NCBI RefSeq assembly: GCF_900129275.1
Contig: NZ_FQUX01000010.1
Coordinates: 111,293 to 175,292, forward strand
DNA from: Arenibacter palladensis
GTDB taxonomy: Bacteria > Bacteroidota > Bacteroidia > Flavobacteriales > Flavobacteriaceae
Length of the DNA stretch: 64,000 nt
Direction: 5' to 3'
Of the stretch, positions 35,296-43,738 are shown one piece after another. The translations under genes were made by a program, and so were the position numbers. The notes under the pieces were generated by a model. The model saw only the letters and a list, made by a program, of their open reading frames with translations, did no database searches and was not told the origin of the DNA. Within the stretch, counting starts at the first letter, position 1; every line of letters begins with the position of its first letter.

Positions 35296-36189
35296 TTGCC
35301 ACAATTAGCAGTATTTCCCAAAGCATTTATGCATGAACTTTGTAAGGATGGAACCATGAAGGTTTCCGAATGGATCGACCTGGCCGTTGAGCTAGAGGTA
35401 GACGGATTGGAATGGTATGCCGGATTTTTGGAGATGGCCGATAAATCCAACTGGTCCATTTTTAGGGAGCAGGTGGAGCGTCATGGGAAAACAATACCCA
35501 TGCTGTGTTGTTCCCCTGATTTTACGCATCCTGATGCCGCTTTTCGGGAAAAGGAAATTAAAAAACAAATAGGCTGGATAGAAATGACCCATGCCTTGGG
35601 CGGGACCTATTGTAGGGTATTGTCCGGACAGCGTCGTCCAGAACTGACTATAGAGGAAGGTGTTGGATTTGCTGCGGATTGCATTAAAGAGTGCCTTCCC
35701 CATGCGGAAAAGTTGGGGGTAACCCTAATATTGGAAAACCACTATAAGGATGATTTCTGGGAGTATCCCGAATTTGCCCAGCAAATGGACATTTTTTGTA
35801 TGTTGGTCGATCGTATCCACCATCCTAATTTTGGGGTGAATTACGATCCCAGCAATACCTTTTTGGCAGGGGAGGATCCCTTGGAACTCCTATATCGGGT
35901 TTCCGATCGTGTGGTGACCATGCATGCCAGCGACCGTTACCTAAAAGAAGGTACTATTGAAGATCTTCGCAAGGAAGAGGGTGGTGCCATGGGCTATGCC
36001 AAAAGATTGAGCCATGGAGAGATAGGGAAGGGTCTAAACGATTATGATGCCATTTTTAAGGAACTGAAAAGAGTTGGTTTTGATGGCTGGATCAGTATCG
36101 AGGATGGTGTGGACGGAATGGATCAATTGGAACGCAGTGTGGCTTTTTTAAGAAAGAAGGTAAAGGAATATTGGCCGGAGTTTAAATAG
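35296..36189 (+). CDS. Sugar phosphate isomerase/epimerase-like TIM-barrel protein
   Basis: A 297-residue xylose-isomerase-like TIM barrel. Metal ligands of the family are visible: the Glu in LILENHYKDDFW, the Asp in VNYDPSN, the His in VTMHASDRY, and the Glu in ISIEDGVDGM. The start is the TTG at 35296, because the first strand PQLAVFPKAFM is conserved in the family and would be lost if the ATG at 35329 were used. It is the last gene of the operon (26-bp gap) and is followed by a strong terminator. It probably isomerises or epimerises a keto sugar; the substrate is unknown. Confidence 0.88.
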   Translation: MPQLAVFPKAFMHELCKDGTMKVSEWIDLAVELEVDGLEWYAGFLEMADKSNWSIFREQVERHGKTIPMLCCSPDFTHPDAAFREKEIKKQIGWIEMTHALGGTYCRVLSGQRRPELTIEEGVGFAADCIKECLPHAEKLGVTLILENHYKDDFWEYPEFAQQMDIFCMLVDRIHHPNFGVNYDPSNTFLAGEDPLELLYRVSDRVVTMHASDRYLKEGTIEDLRKEEGGAMGYAKRLSHGEIGKGLNDYDAIFKELKRVGFDGWISIEDGVDGMDQLERSVAFLRKKVKEYWPEFK

Positions 36190-36213
36190 GGGGTACCCAC
36201 AGCCATATAAGTT

Positions 36214-36257
36214 AAAAGTCACCAATAAGATTTGAAAAGGTCTGTTGGTGACTTTTT
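36214..36257 (+). terminator. Intrinsic terminator of the HUMPS-MDR-SDR-isomerase operon
   Basis: Perfect 12-bp stem AAAAGTCACCAA (36214-36225) and TTGGTGACTTTT (36245-36256), followed by another T. The loop is 19 nt. It sits 25 bp after the isomerase stop codon. Confidence 0.8.
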
Positions 36258-36617
36258 GGTTTCGGGGAAATGGTTAAAACCCACCCCCTGCCTGCGGCAG
36301 GCAGGCTAGCCTCCCGCTATATAGCGGGACAGGCTCTCCCAAGAGGGGAATATGGACGGTACTAATTAATGAATTTTTGGTAAGAATTGTTCCCCTCTCC
36401 TTTGGAGGGGGTTAGGGGGAGGACTTTAGGAAGGATAGGGTTTAAAGCGACGAAGCAATCTCAACATGGAAATAAGCAGATTGCCGTGCTTCGAACCCCT
36501 TCCGTCTTCTCCTCTGTCGAAGCCACCTTCCCCTGCCTAGGGGAAGGAACTTTTTTTCGTAGTTTCAAAACCTAGAATATTGAACATTAACATTGTTTAT
36601 TTTACACTGCAATAAAC

Positions 36618-36665
36618 AGATTGCTGCGCTATGCCTGCCTAACGGCAGGTAAACTCGCAATGACG
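36618..36665 (+). repeat. Interspersed palindromic repeat copy
   Basis: Member of the 'agattgctgcgct...actcgcaatgacg' family, with a shorter centre than the copy at 17855-17923. The internal 'gcctgcctaacggcaggt' forms its own hairpin. Confidence 0.75.
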
Positions 36666-36743
36666 AGTTTAATTCTATCGTCAGTTCGAGTGAAATGCCG
36701 ATAGGCATTTAGTATCGAGAACTGCTTTGGTGTTGTTCGTCTA

Positions 36744-36925
36744 CTTCTCGATACAATTTTATTGCGCTGCGCTTCATAAAATCACCCGCCTTACGGCCGG
36801 GCAGGCTCGAAGTGACGACTTTCAACTTTTAAACATTAAACTTTAAATCGTTTGAGCTACTGAAGACTGTTCACTTGAATCCCTTCTCGATACAATCCTC
36901 CTTCGTCGGATTACTCGAAGTGACG
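36744..36925 (+). repeat. Two copies of the 'cttctcgatacaat...ctcgaagtgacg' repeat
   Basis: A long-class copy (36744-36817) and a short-class copy (36883-36925) lie in the same orientation about 65 bp apart, separated by 'aactttaaac' and 'gagctactgaagactgttcac' words. The long-class copy is very close to 315-387, including 'gcgctgcgcttcataaaatcac'. Confidence 0.78.
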
Positions 36926-36986
36926 GACATTAAACCTTGAACATTAAACTTTAAATTGTTTGAACCACTGATTACTGAAAACTGCA

Positions 36987-37691
36987 TCACTGATACCCCC
37001 TTACATTCCCCATATCCAAGGTTATAGGGCCAATACTGTGTTGGCTGGGCAGAAATGCACCGCTTTCCATAACCTGCCAATCGTCCCAACTAGCTTCAAG
37101 ACCGCCGATTGGGATTATGCTCACCCACATCTTAAAGCTGATCGGGAAGCCATTGGGCTGTAATTTCCATAGATAGGAATCGCCCGGTGTGTCGCCACCG
37201 CTGGTGTAGGATACCAATAATTCTTGGGAGCCATCTTTTAATGATACTATACTTCTTTCGGTACCGGAATCAAAAATCTTGTATGGGGCAACCAACCAAA
37301 AAGAGTCATTGTTGAAAAAAGAGATGGCCTTCTTAATAAGCTTATCTTTTTCTTTCCCTTCAAGGGATGCCTTATCCTTGGCAACCGAGCTCTTTGAGGG
37401 CATCTTTAGATTAAGATGCACCTGATAATCGCTCCAAGCAACAAGTACGGTATCTACTTCCTTATCCCAACGATAATGGTGTTTACCATTGGCAAAAGAC
37501 CATTCCAGGAAACGGGTGTCCTTATAGGCTTTATAATTGAGGGAGGTCAGCATTTTCATGGCCAAGGCATCGGCATTTGGACTTTTGATACCCGTAGGCA
37601 TGGGTTCGTTGTAAATAGCATAGAGGATAGCGCCCAAGGTGAATAATAGCAGCAATACTCCAAGTAATATTTTGCCTATTTTTTTGATCAA
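36987..37691 (-). CDS. Membrane-anchored protein of unknown function
   Basis: A 234-residue protein I do not recognise. A single hydrophobic helix at about residues 5-28 (IGKILLGVLLLLFTLGAILYA) should anchor it with the rest outside the cytoplasm. The remainder is soluble and looks beta-rich, with many aromatic residues (RFLEWSFANGKHHYRWD, SYLWKLQPNG, ISFKMWVSII). No cysteine-based or catalytic motif is obvious. It is 80 bp downstream of the gamma-glutamyltransferase gene on the same strand and could be cotranscribed with it. Confidence 0.75.
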   Translation of the reverse strand: MIKKIGKILLGVLLLLFTLGAILYAIYNEPMPTGIKSPNADALAMKMLTSLNYKAYKDTRFLEWSFANGKHHYRWDKEVDTVLVAWSDYQVHLNLKMPSKSSVAKDKASLEGKEKDKLIKKAISFFNNDSFWLVAPYKIFDSGTERSIVSLKDGSQELLVSYTSGGDTPGDSYLWKLQPNGFPISFKMWVSIIPIGGLEASWDDWQVMESGAFLPSQHSIGPITLDMGNVRGYQ

Positions 37692-37771
37692 TTATAATCG
37701 GTTTTTAGGGGTTCGCAATGCATCCAGTGAGCCTAATATACAAATTGGACGGATACAACCTACGGATTTGC

Positions 37772-39490
37772 CTAAAATCCTACGGCGGTATCGTCCCCAC
37801 GCTTATCGGCACCCCCTTCAAGTTTACCGTTTGGCAATATCTTAATGGCATCTACCTTACCTATAACAGGGGTGTTTTCTTCATTAATGATATATCCTTT
37901 GTTTTTTAGGGCGGTGAGTAAGCTTTGCTCAAACCCTTCAGGTTCAAAAATGATGGCATCTGGTAGCCATTGATGGTGGAAGCGGGGAGCGTTTACAGCA
38001 TCCTGCATACTCATATTATATTCATAGCAATTTAGAATGGTCTGAGCCACTGCTGTTATTATCGTGGACCCTCCCGGAGTCCCTACTACCATCCATAACG
38101 CCCCATTTTTTTCCACAATGGTGGGCGTCATGCTACTTAACATCCGCTTTTCTGCGGTAATGCTATTGGCCTCGGCCCCCACTAGTCCGAACATATTGGG
38201 AACCCCTGGTTTGGCACTAAAATCGTCCATTTCATTATTTAGAAAGAACCCAAGTTCGTCCGAGAAGAGTTTGGAACCGTAACCTCCATTAATGGTGGTT
38301 GTGGCCACAATGGCATTCCCAAACGAATCTACAATAGAGTAGTGGGTGGTTTGATCACTTTCTACAACTTGCACCTCCCCATGGGATACTTCAGAGGATT
38401 TGGTAGCCTTGTCAAAGGAAAAATTTTGCATTCTTTCCTGTAGGTATTGGTCCGATAAAAGTTCCTTTAAAGGGATTTCCACAAAATCCGGGTCTCCCAG
38501 AAAGTAGTTTCTATCGGCATAGGCCCTACGTGCTGCCTCTGTAAACAATTGGATGGATTTAACCGAATTGTGCCCATAGTCGGATAGGTCATAAGGTTCC
38601 ATCATCTTAAAAATTTGATTTATGGTAAAGCCTCCACTACTTGGAGGGCTCATGGATATGATTTTTAGATCCTTATAATTGAACGTAATTGGAGATCTCC
38701 ATTTGGCTTCATATTTTTCAAGATCTTCAATAGTAAGATAACCACCTTTGGCTTGAATAAAATTGGCTAATTTTTCTGCAACTTCCCATTTGTAAAATCC
38801 ATCTTTACCCTGATCGGAAATTTTTTGTAGGGTATTTGCCAAAGCGGGGTATTTTATGGTATCGCCCGTCTTGTACACTGTGGCAAAAAAAGTCGTATCA
38901 CTATTCACTTCCATAAAAATGTCGCGATAGTTTTCCAACCTTATGGCCTGTTTTTCGGTTACGACAACGCCTTTTTTGGCCAGCGCTATTACTGGCGCCA
39001 TGATTTCTTTTAAGGGCAATGATCCAAATTTTTCGTGGACCGCAATTACACCGGCTACAGTGCCTGGAACCCCTACGGCTGTTGCTCCCAAGGTACTTTT
39101 GCCAGGGATAACATTTCCTAAGGAATCCAAGTACATATCTGCATGTGCTGCCAAAGGTGCTTTTTCTCGGTAATCCAAACCTCCTGTTTCCCCGTTGGCT
39201 TTCCTATATACCATAAAACCTCCACCGCCAATATTTCCGGCATAGGGATAGGACACGGCAAGAGCCAGTTCCGTTGCAATCATGGCATCAAAGGCGTTAC
39301 CTCCCTTTTGGAGGATGTCCGATCCAATTTTGGAGGCCTCCGCTCTGGCAGAGACAACCATTGCTTTTTCAGTAACTAAACCTGTAGGTATGGGTTCGGG
39401 TATGTTCCTGCAATTGATAAATAAGAGTATTCCAAGCAAGAAACCAGTTATGCGGATCATAGAGTGTAATTTTTTCAAAAAGATAGTCAT
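37772..39490 (-). CDS. ggt: Gamma-glutamyltransferase (lipoprotein)
   Basis: Cleaves the gamma-glutamyl bond of glutathione and related peptides outside the cytoplasm. The 572-residue precursor has a lipobox Cys at residue 27 (LLFINC). The Ntn-hydrolase nucleophile is Thr381 in DQTTHYSIVD, where self-cleavage gives the two subunits. R108 in LDYREKAP fits the substrate-binding arginine, and SSMTPTIV and GTPGGSTIIT are further family motifs. An alternative start at Met11 (39460) would give a more ordinary signal peptide; the first Met is kept because no upstream gene competes. Confidence 0.95.
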   Translation of the reverse strand: MTIFLKKLHSMIRITGFLLGILLFINCRNIPEPIPTGLVTEKAMVVSARAEASKIGSDILQKGGNAFDAMIATELALAVSYPYAGNIGGGGFMVYRKANGETGGLDYREKAPLAAHADMYLDSLGNVIPGKSTLGATAVGVPGTVAGVIAVHEKFGSLPLKEIMAPVIALAKKGVVVTEKQAIRLENYRDIFMEVNSDTTFFATVYKTGDTIKYPALANTLQKISDQGKDGFYKWEVAEKLANFIQAKGGYLTIEDLEKYEAKWRSPITFNYKDLKIISMSPPSSGGFTINQIFKMMEPYDLSDYGHNSVKSIQLFTEAARRAYADRNYFLGDPDFVEIPLKELLSDQYLQERMQNFSFDKATKSSEVSHGEVQVVESDQTTHYSIVDSFGNAIVATTTINGGYGSKLFSDELGFFLNNEMDDFSAKPGVPNMFGLVGAEANSITAEKRMLSSMTPTIVEKNGALWMVVGTPGGSTIITAVAQTILNCYEYNMSMQDAVNAPRFHHQWLPDAIIFEPEGFEQSLLTALKNKGYIINEENTPVIGKVDAIKILPNGKLEGGADKRGDDTAVGF

Positions 39491-39720
39491 ATTCCCATTA
39501 AATATGAATTTTAAGATATAATAGAAAAGATATTTATCGATAATGATTAATCCCCTGGAAAATTTGGATAATCTTATAATTAATTTGCTGGGGGATTGAA
39601 TAAATGGGAATGGGTAAAAGGCTGCAAGATAAAGGTGCGACTTGTTAATAGAATACGGCCAGTCAACTTTACTTGGCCGCTTTCAAGGGAAAATAAGTAC
39701 AGGTAATTAAAAAAAGTTGC

Positions 39721-39755
39721 AAAAAAAAAGGGTTGTACTATGACAACCCTTTTTA
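39721..39755 (-). terminator. Intrinsic terminator after the DUF5602-like lipoprotein gene
   Basis: Stem AAGGGTTGT/ACAACCCTT (39728-39736 and 39743-39751, loop actatg). Read on the minus strand it ends in a run of nine or more T, seven bp past the stop codon of the gene at 39762. Because of flanking A and T runs it could act weakly in the other direction too. Confidence 0.8.
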
Positions 39756-39761
39756 TCGTTT

Positions 39762-40574
39762 CTATTCGGCTTCTCGATACACGAATTCACTTAACGAGAT
39801 AATTTGCCTTTGATTCTTTGAATTTTGATAAACATTATAGACCGTTGGATAATAGGCAGTTTTAGCAAATTTTGTTGGTTGCGAATAGGCTTCGCTGAAA
39901 GGAACCCCACTATTTATATATGCTATAGTATTCATGGGTTCCACAAATGTTACCTCCCCATCGTAAGTTCCATAGAGCAGTATATTGGTAAATGGGGGAG
40001 CAAAACTCAATGGTATCCAATGGGTACCCATCATAGGCACTGCTGTACCGCCGTCTGGCGGAGTAATATAGTCTGCAGGTAGGTAGCCTGGCGGTGGATA
40101 ATTGTCGAACTGAGGCTTTGCTTCGGGGTAGGTCGGAATTGCCTCCCGTGCGGCTACTGATGTCAAATAAAAGTGCACATCAAAATGAGGCACTGTAAAC
40201 ACACCATCGGGCTCATGTCCGTGAGGATTCCAATCAAAAAAAACATGATCAAAAGGGGTGTTTTCTTTTGCTTTTCTGTGAAGTGGTAGGACCAACTGTA
40301 CAGGATCATCACCTTCGGGCAGTTGGTTTAGTAAATTTTTGGACATTTCCACACCCAATTCTTCTGGAGTGCCGTCTTTTGCAATCCTTATCCATGACCG
40401 TACATGACCTTTTCCCAAGGATATTTGGGGGCCATAGAAAGTGTTCGATTTTAAGTGGGCCTTGCCATTCACAGGTTCCAGATTATCATCGATTGTTGAC
40501 TCAGGGCTACAGCCCAGAAACATTAGGAGAAAGATCAATCCCATTCCAATGTAATTCAAATGTTTAAATCCCAT
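39762..40574 (-). CDS. DUF5602/TTHB210-like lipoprotein
   Basis: A 270-residue lipoprotein; the signal ends in LMFLGC with the lipobox Cys near residue 22. The mature part opens with a GKGHVRSWIRIAKDGTPEELGV segment in two pieces, typical of the TTHB210-like (DUF5602) proteins. It then has a His-rich stretch, WNPHGHEPDGVFTVPHFDVHFY near residues 115-136, and a GTHWIPL segment near 185. These His and Asp residues could bind a metal; that is inference. Function is unknown. A clean terminator follows, and no partner gene is close. Confidence 0.75.
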   Translation of the reverse strand: MGFKHLNYIGMGLIFLLMFLGCSPESTIDDNLEPVNGKAHLKSNTFYGPQISLGKGHVRSWIRIAKDGTPEELGVEMSKNLLNQLPEGDDPVQLVLPLHRKAKENTPFDHVFFDWNPHGHEPDGVFTVPHFDVHFYLTSVAAREAIPTYPEAKPQFDNYPPPGYLPADYITPPDGGTAVPMMGTHWIPLSFAPPFTNILLYGTYDGEVTFVEPMNTIAYINSGVPFSEAYSQPTKFAKTAYYPTVYNVYQNSKNQRQIISLSEFVYREAE

Positions 40575-40814
40575 AGTTGTTGATTTTAGTTAAAGTTTTA
40601 AATAAAAACGCACGCCATTGTTTGCACAATGTTAAGAGGACTAAATGTGAGGGGAAATGAATTTAAAGGGAACTTAAGTATTTGGGGGGGAGTATTCCTA
40701 AATTTGGAAAAGGTGATTAAAGGTACTTATTTATTGTAATTTAATATCATATTTAAATGAAAAAATCATGGTTTCCGTTGATAATGAATGCGTTTGCCCC
40801 ACAATTCCAGATAC

Positions 40815-41402
40815 TTATCTCAAGGAGAGATATTTTTGTTTGGAAAATATGATGAGTTCTTCAAAAAAATAAGTGAATTCCTTTTCAAAATCGGTATAAT
40901 GTTCCTCAAGGTCCAAAATGGCAAAATTCATTTTGGATTTATTTTGGGTCCGCCTATTCATACCATTCAAAACTCTGGAAATCCCTTCCATTTTGGCATA
41001 ATTCAAAATCCAATTATCCGCAATCATATAGGGCATCATGCGCTTTACGCCTATAGGCAGGATATCATAATGGTTTTCCAAAAGATCATAAAAATTGTCC
41101 ACAAAGTGTGGCAATGGGGTATTGGCATAATCCGACCAATTCTTGGCCAAAAAATGATCATAGAAAATATCTACAATAACACCGCTATAATGACTGTAGT
41201 TTTCATGCAAGCGTTTGGTGCTCTGCCTTACAATTGGGTGCTTGTCCGTAAAAGTATCTATAGCACGGTGCAGCACTATTCCTTTTTGAATTTTTTCTGG
41301 AAGGTGCTTGTATTTATTGCCCCGTATACTGTCCGCTATAAAATTTCCGATAGTGATCTGGTCGTCTTCAAAAGATAGATATAGGTGTGCTAAAAAATTC
41401 AT
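40815..41402 (-). CDS. ACP phosphodiesterase-like protein (AcpH/DUF479 family)
   Basis: A 195-residue all-alpha HD-like protein of the acyl-carrier-protein phosphodiesterase family, which removes the 4'-phosphopantetheine from ACP. The start is set at MNFLAHLYLSF, the conserved family N-terminus; the longer in-frame start at 41450 adds 16 unrelated residues that run toward the glmM promoter. Family features are IGNFIADSIRG near residue 19, GIVLHRAIDTFTDKHP near 41-56 with the metal-site His and Asp, and IVDIFYDHFLAKNW near 75. It is divergent from glmM. Confidence 0.87.
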   Translation of the reverse strand: MNFLAHLYLSFEDDQITIGNFIADSIRGNKYKHLPEKIQKGIVLHRAIDTFTDKHPIVRQSTKRLHENYSHYSGVIVDIFYDHFLAKNWSDYANTPLPHFVDNFYDLLENHYDILPIGVKRMMPYMIADNWILNYAKMEGISRVLNGMNRRTQNKSKMNFAILDLEEHYTDFEKEFTYFFEELIIFSKQKYLSLR

Positions 41403-41470
41403 TGACCTAGGTGGAAGTTTATTAAGTTCGAATTTACAACTTAGCGGCATAGGATTTAAACCTAACCTTT

Positions 41471-41478
41471 TATATTTG
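41471..41478 (+). promoter_or_regulatory. Candidate -7 element TATATTTG of glmM
   Basis: Perfect TAnnTTTG match 21 bp before the glmM ATG, so the predicted leader is short (about 14 nt). No -33 TTG at the usual spacing is apparent. Confidence 0.55.
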
Positions 41479-41498
41479 TAAAAATTTATAAATAAATT

Positions 41499-42887
41499 AT
41501 GACTTTAATAAAATCTATTTCGGGAATACGGGGTACCATTGGCGGTAAGCCAGGAGACAATCTCACACCTATTGATGCGGTTAAATTTGCTGCTGCTTAC
41601 GGTGTTTGGTTAAAGGAATACTCTAAAAAGGAAAAATTAACGGTAGTCATTGGGCGAGACGCCCGACTTTCCGGAGAAATGATCCAGAATTTAGTAGTGT
41701 CCACCCTTGTAGGCTTGGGAATAGATGTAGTGGACCTGGACCTGTCTACAACACCCACCGTAGAAATAGCGGTTCCCTTGGAAAAGGCAGATGGAGGTAT
41801 TATACTTACCGCCAGTCATAATCCAAAACAATGGAACGCCCTAAAACTTTTGAATGAGAAAGGGGAGTTTTTGGATGCAGCCCAAGGTGCCAAAATATTG
41901 GAAATCGCCGAAAAGGAAGCTTTTAATTTTTCGGAGGTAGATGATTTGGGAACCGTCAATAGGAACGATTCCTATATCGATATCCATATTGATGAGGTGT
42001 TGGACCTTTCTTTAGTGGATGCAGAAGTTATTAGGGCGGCCAAGTTTAAAGTAGTGGTAGATGGGGTAAATTCTACCGGAGGTATTGCCATCCCAAAACT
42101 TTTAAAGGAATTGGGGGTAGAGGTAGTGGAACTGTACTGCGATCCTACAGGGCATTTTCCCCATAACCCAGAACCTCTAAAAGAACATTTGGGCGATATA
42201 TGTGCATTGGTAGTAAAGGAAAAGGCCGATTTTGGAATTGTTGTAGATCCGGATGTTGACCGTTTGGCTTTTATCACCAACGAAGGAGAAATGTTCGGGG
42301 AGGAATATACTTTAGTGGCCTGCGCGGATTACGTGTTGGGTAAGACCAAGGGAAATACCGTTTCCAACCTTTCGTCTTCCAGGGCTTTGCGGGATATTTC
42401 GGAAAAACACGGCGGCACTTATGAGGCCGCTGCCGTAGGTGAAGTAAATGTTGTGACCAAAATGAAGGCCAATAAGGCCATTATAGGAGGAGAGGGCAAT
42501 GGAGGTATAATTTATCCTGAAAGCCATTATGGTAGGGATTCCCTAGTAGGAACGGCCTTATTTTTAATGCTGATGGCCGAAAGGGGAGGTACCGTAAGCG
42601 AACTAAGAGCCAGCTACCCCAGTTATTTTATGAGCAAAAAGAAAATTGAACTTACACCAGGTTTGGATGTAGACGGTATTCTCGTAGCTATGGCCGAAAA
42701 ATATAAGGACGAAGAAATTTCTACCATTGACGGGGTAAAGATCGATTTTCCGGAGAATTGGGTACACCTGCGTAAGTCCAATACAGAGCCCATTATCCGA
42801 ATTTACACGGAAGCTAAAAGTCAGGCCGAAGCGGATGGTTTGGCAGATAGAATAATAGGCGAGATAAAAGCAGTGGCCGGAATCTAA
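41499..42887 (+). CDS. glmM: Phosphoglucosamine mutase (alpha-D-phosphohexomutase family)
   Basis: Interconverts glucosamine-6-P and glucosamine-1-P for UDP-GlcNAc synthesis. The 462-residue protein has the phosphoserine loop TASHNP with Ser106, the magnesium site D250-P-D252-V-D254-R255, the sugar-binding EGNGGIIYPESH near residue 331, and the C-terminal phosphate site RKSNTEPIIRIYTEA. The active loop (SHNPKQWNALK) is of the archaeal/Bacteroidota kind rather than the enterobacterial GlmM form, so phosphomannomutase or phosphoglucomutase activity is also possible. Confidence 0.88.
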   Translation: MTLIKSISGIRGTIGGKPGDNLTPIDAVKFAAAYGVWLKEYSKKEKLTVVIGRDARLSGEMIQNLVVSTLVGLGIDVVDLDLSTTPTVEIAVPLEKADGGIILTASHNPKQWNALKLLNEKGEFLDAAQGAKILEIAEKEAFNFSEVDDLGTVNRNDSYIDIHIDEVLDLSLVDAEVIRAAKFKVVVDGVNSTGGIAIPKLLKELGVEVVELYCDPTGHFPHNPEPLKEHLGDICALVVKEKADFGIVVDPDVDRLAFITNEGEMFGEEYTLVACADYVLGKTKGNTVSNLSSSRALRDISEKHGGTYEAAAVGEVNVVTKMKANKAIIGGEGNGGIIYPESHYGRDSLVGTALFLMLMAERGGTVSELRASYPSYFMSKKKIELTPGLDVDGILVAMAEKYKDEEISTIDGVKIDFPENWVHLRKSNTEPIIRIYTEAKSQAEADGLADRIIGEIKAVAGI

Positions 42888-42904
42888 ATTAATAGTTTAA
42901 ACAG

Positions 42905-42939
42905 GGGTCGAAAAATACCTATTTTCGGCCCTAATTTTT
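42905..42939 (+). terminator. Intrinsic terminator of glmM
   Basis: Stem GGGTCGAAAA (42905-42914) with TTTTCGGCCC (42922-42931), one G-T wobble pair, loop of 7, followed by taattttta. It lies 17 bp after the glmM stop and just 10 bp before the next start codon. Confidence 0.75.
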
Positions 42940-42949
42940 AATAGGACCA

Positions 42950-43738
42950 ATGAGAAACCACATCTTTAAATTACTCCTTTTCGTTTTTATAGGAGGCACA
43001 TCTTATTGTAGCCTTGCACAGGCAGATACCCTGAGGGTGATGAGTTTTAATATTCTACATGGGGCCACTACGAAGAACGATTTTAACTTGGATACCATTG
43101 CTGGTGTGATAAATCATTACCAACCGGATTTGGTGGCCTTACAGGAGGTCGATTTTAAAACGAATAGAGCCAAAAACTACGATTTGCCCACAGAATTGGG
43201 AATCCGGACAAAAATGGCCTCACTGTTTGCCAGAGCCATGTATTATGATGGAGGGGAATATGGAGAGGCGGTGCTATCCAAATTTACGTTTATTGGCAGT
43301 GAGAATTTAGCGCTGCCACATTTACCGAATTCGGAACCTAGGGCAGCTTTGGTAACCCGAGTCAAAACCAAAAAAGGGAACACTATTCAGTTTGTGGGGA
43401 CACATTTGGATCACTTAAAGGATGAAACCGATAAGGTGATGCAGGCCAAGGCCATCGTTGCGCATTTGGGGGATACGGAATTCCCGACTTTGTTGGTAGG
43501 CGATCTTAACGCAGTCCCAAATAGCAACCCTATAATTATTATTTCCGAAAAATTCTCAAAACCGAAACATCCCAATGCGTGGAAGGGTACTTTTCCGGCA
43601 ACCGGTCCCAATATCTGCATTGACCATATTATGTACAATCAGCCCGAAAAATGGCAGGTGTTGGAATATGAGGTATTATGTGAGAATTATGCCAGCGATC
43701 ACTGTATCGTGATAACAACCCTAGTATTTACTCCTTAG
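42950..43738 (+). CDS. Secreted endonuclease/exonuclease/phosphatase family protein
   Basis: A 262-residue protein with a signal peptide ending near CSLAQA (residue 25). The rest is the EEP fold: MSFNILHG near 32, ALQEVD with the metal-binding Glu near 65, GTHLDHLKD near 150, LVGDLNAVPNS near 184, and the terminal ASDHCIV with the catalytic His near 250. It may cleave phosphodiesters or phosphomonoesters outside the cytoplasm; the family includes nucleases, sphingomyelinases and inositol phosphatases, and the substrate cannot be told. Its last 11 bp overlap the convergent hydroxylase gene. Confidence 0.9.
   Translation: MRNHIFKLLLFVFIGGTSYCSLAQADTLRVMSFNILHGATTKNDFNLDTIAGVINHYQPDLVALQEVDFKTNRAKNYDLPTELGIRTKMASLFARAMYYDGGEYGEAVLSKFTFIGSENLALPHLPNSEPRAALVTRVKTKKGNTIQFVGTHLDHLKDETDKVMQAKAIVAHLGDTEFPTLLVGDLNAVPNSNPIIIISEKFSKPKHPNAWKGTFPATGPNICIDHIMYNQPEKWQVLEYEVLCENYASDHCIVITTLVFTP

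Larger units (their letters stand above)
36190..36986. other. Gene-free region with repeats
   Basis: No gene. After the operon terminator (36214-36257) come 'cccctgcctgcggcaggcaggctagcctcccgc' elements near 36280-36345, a 'cccttccgtcttctcc' element at about 36493-36551, a palindromic repeat at 36618-36665, a long-class 'cttctcgatacaat' repeat at 36744-36817 and a short-class one at 36883-36925. Short 'accactgattactg' words precede the next gene. Confidence 0.75.
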
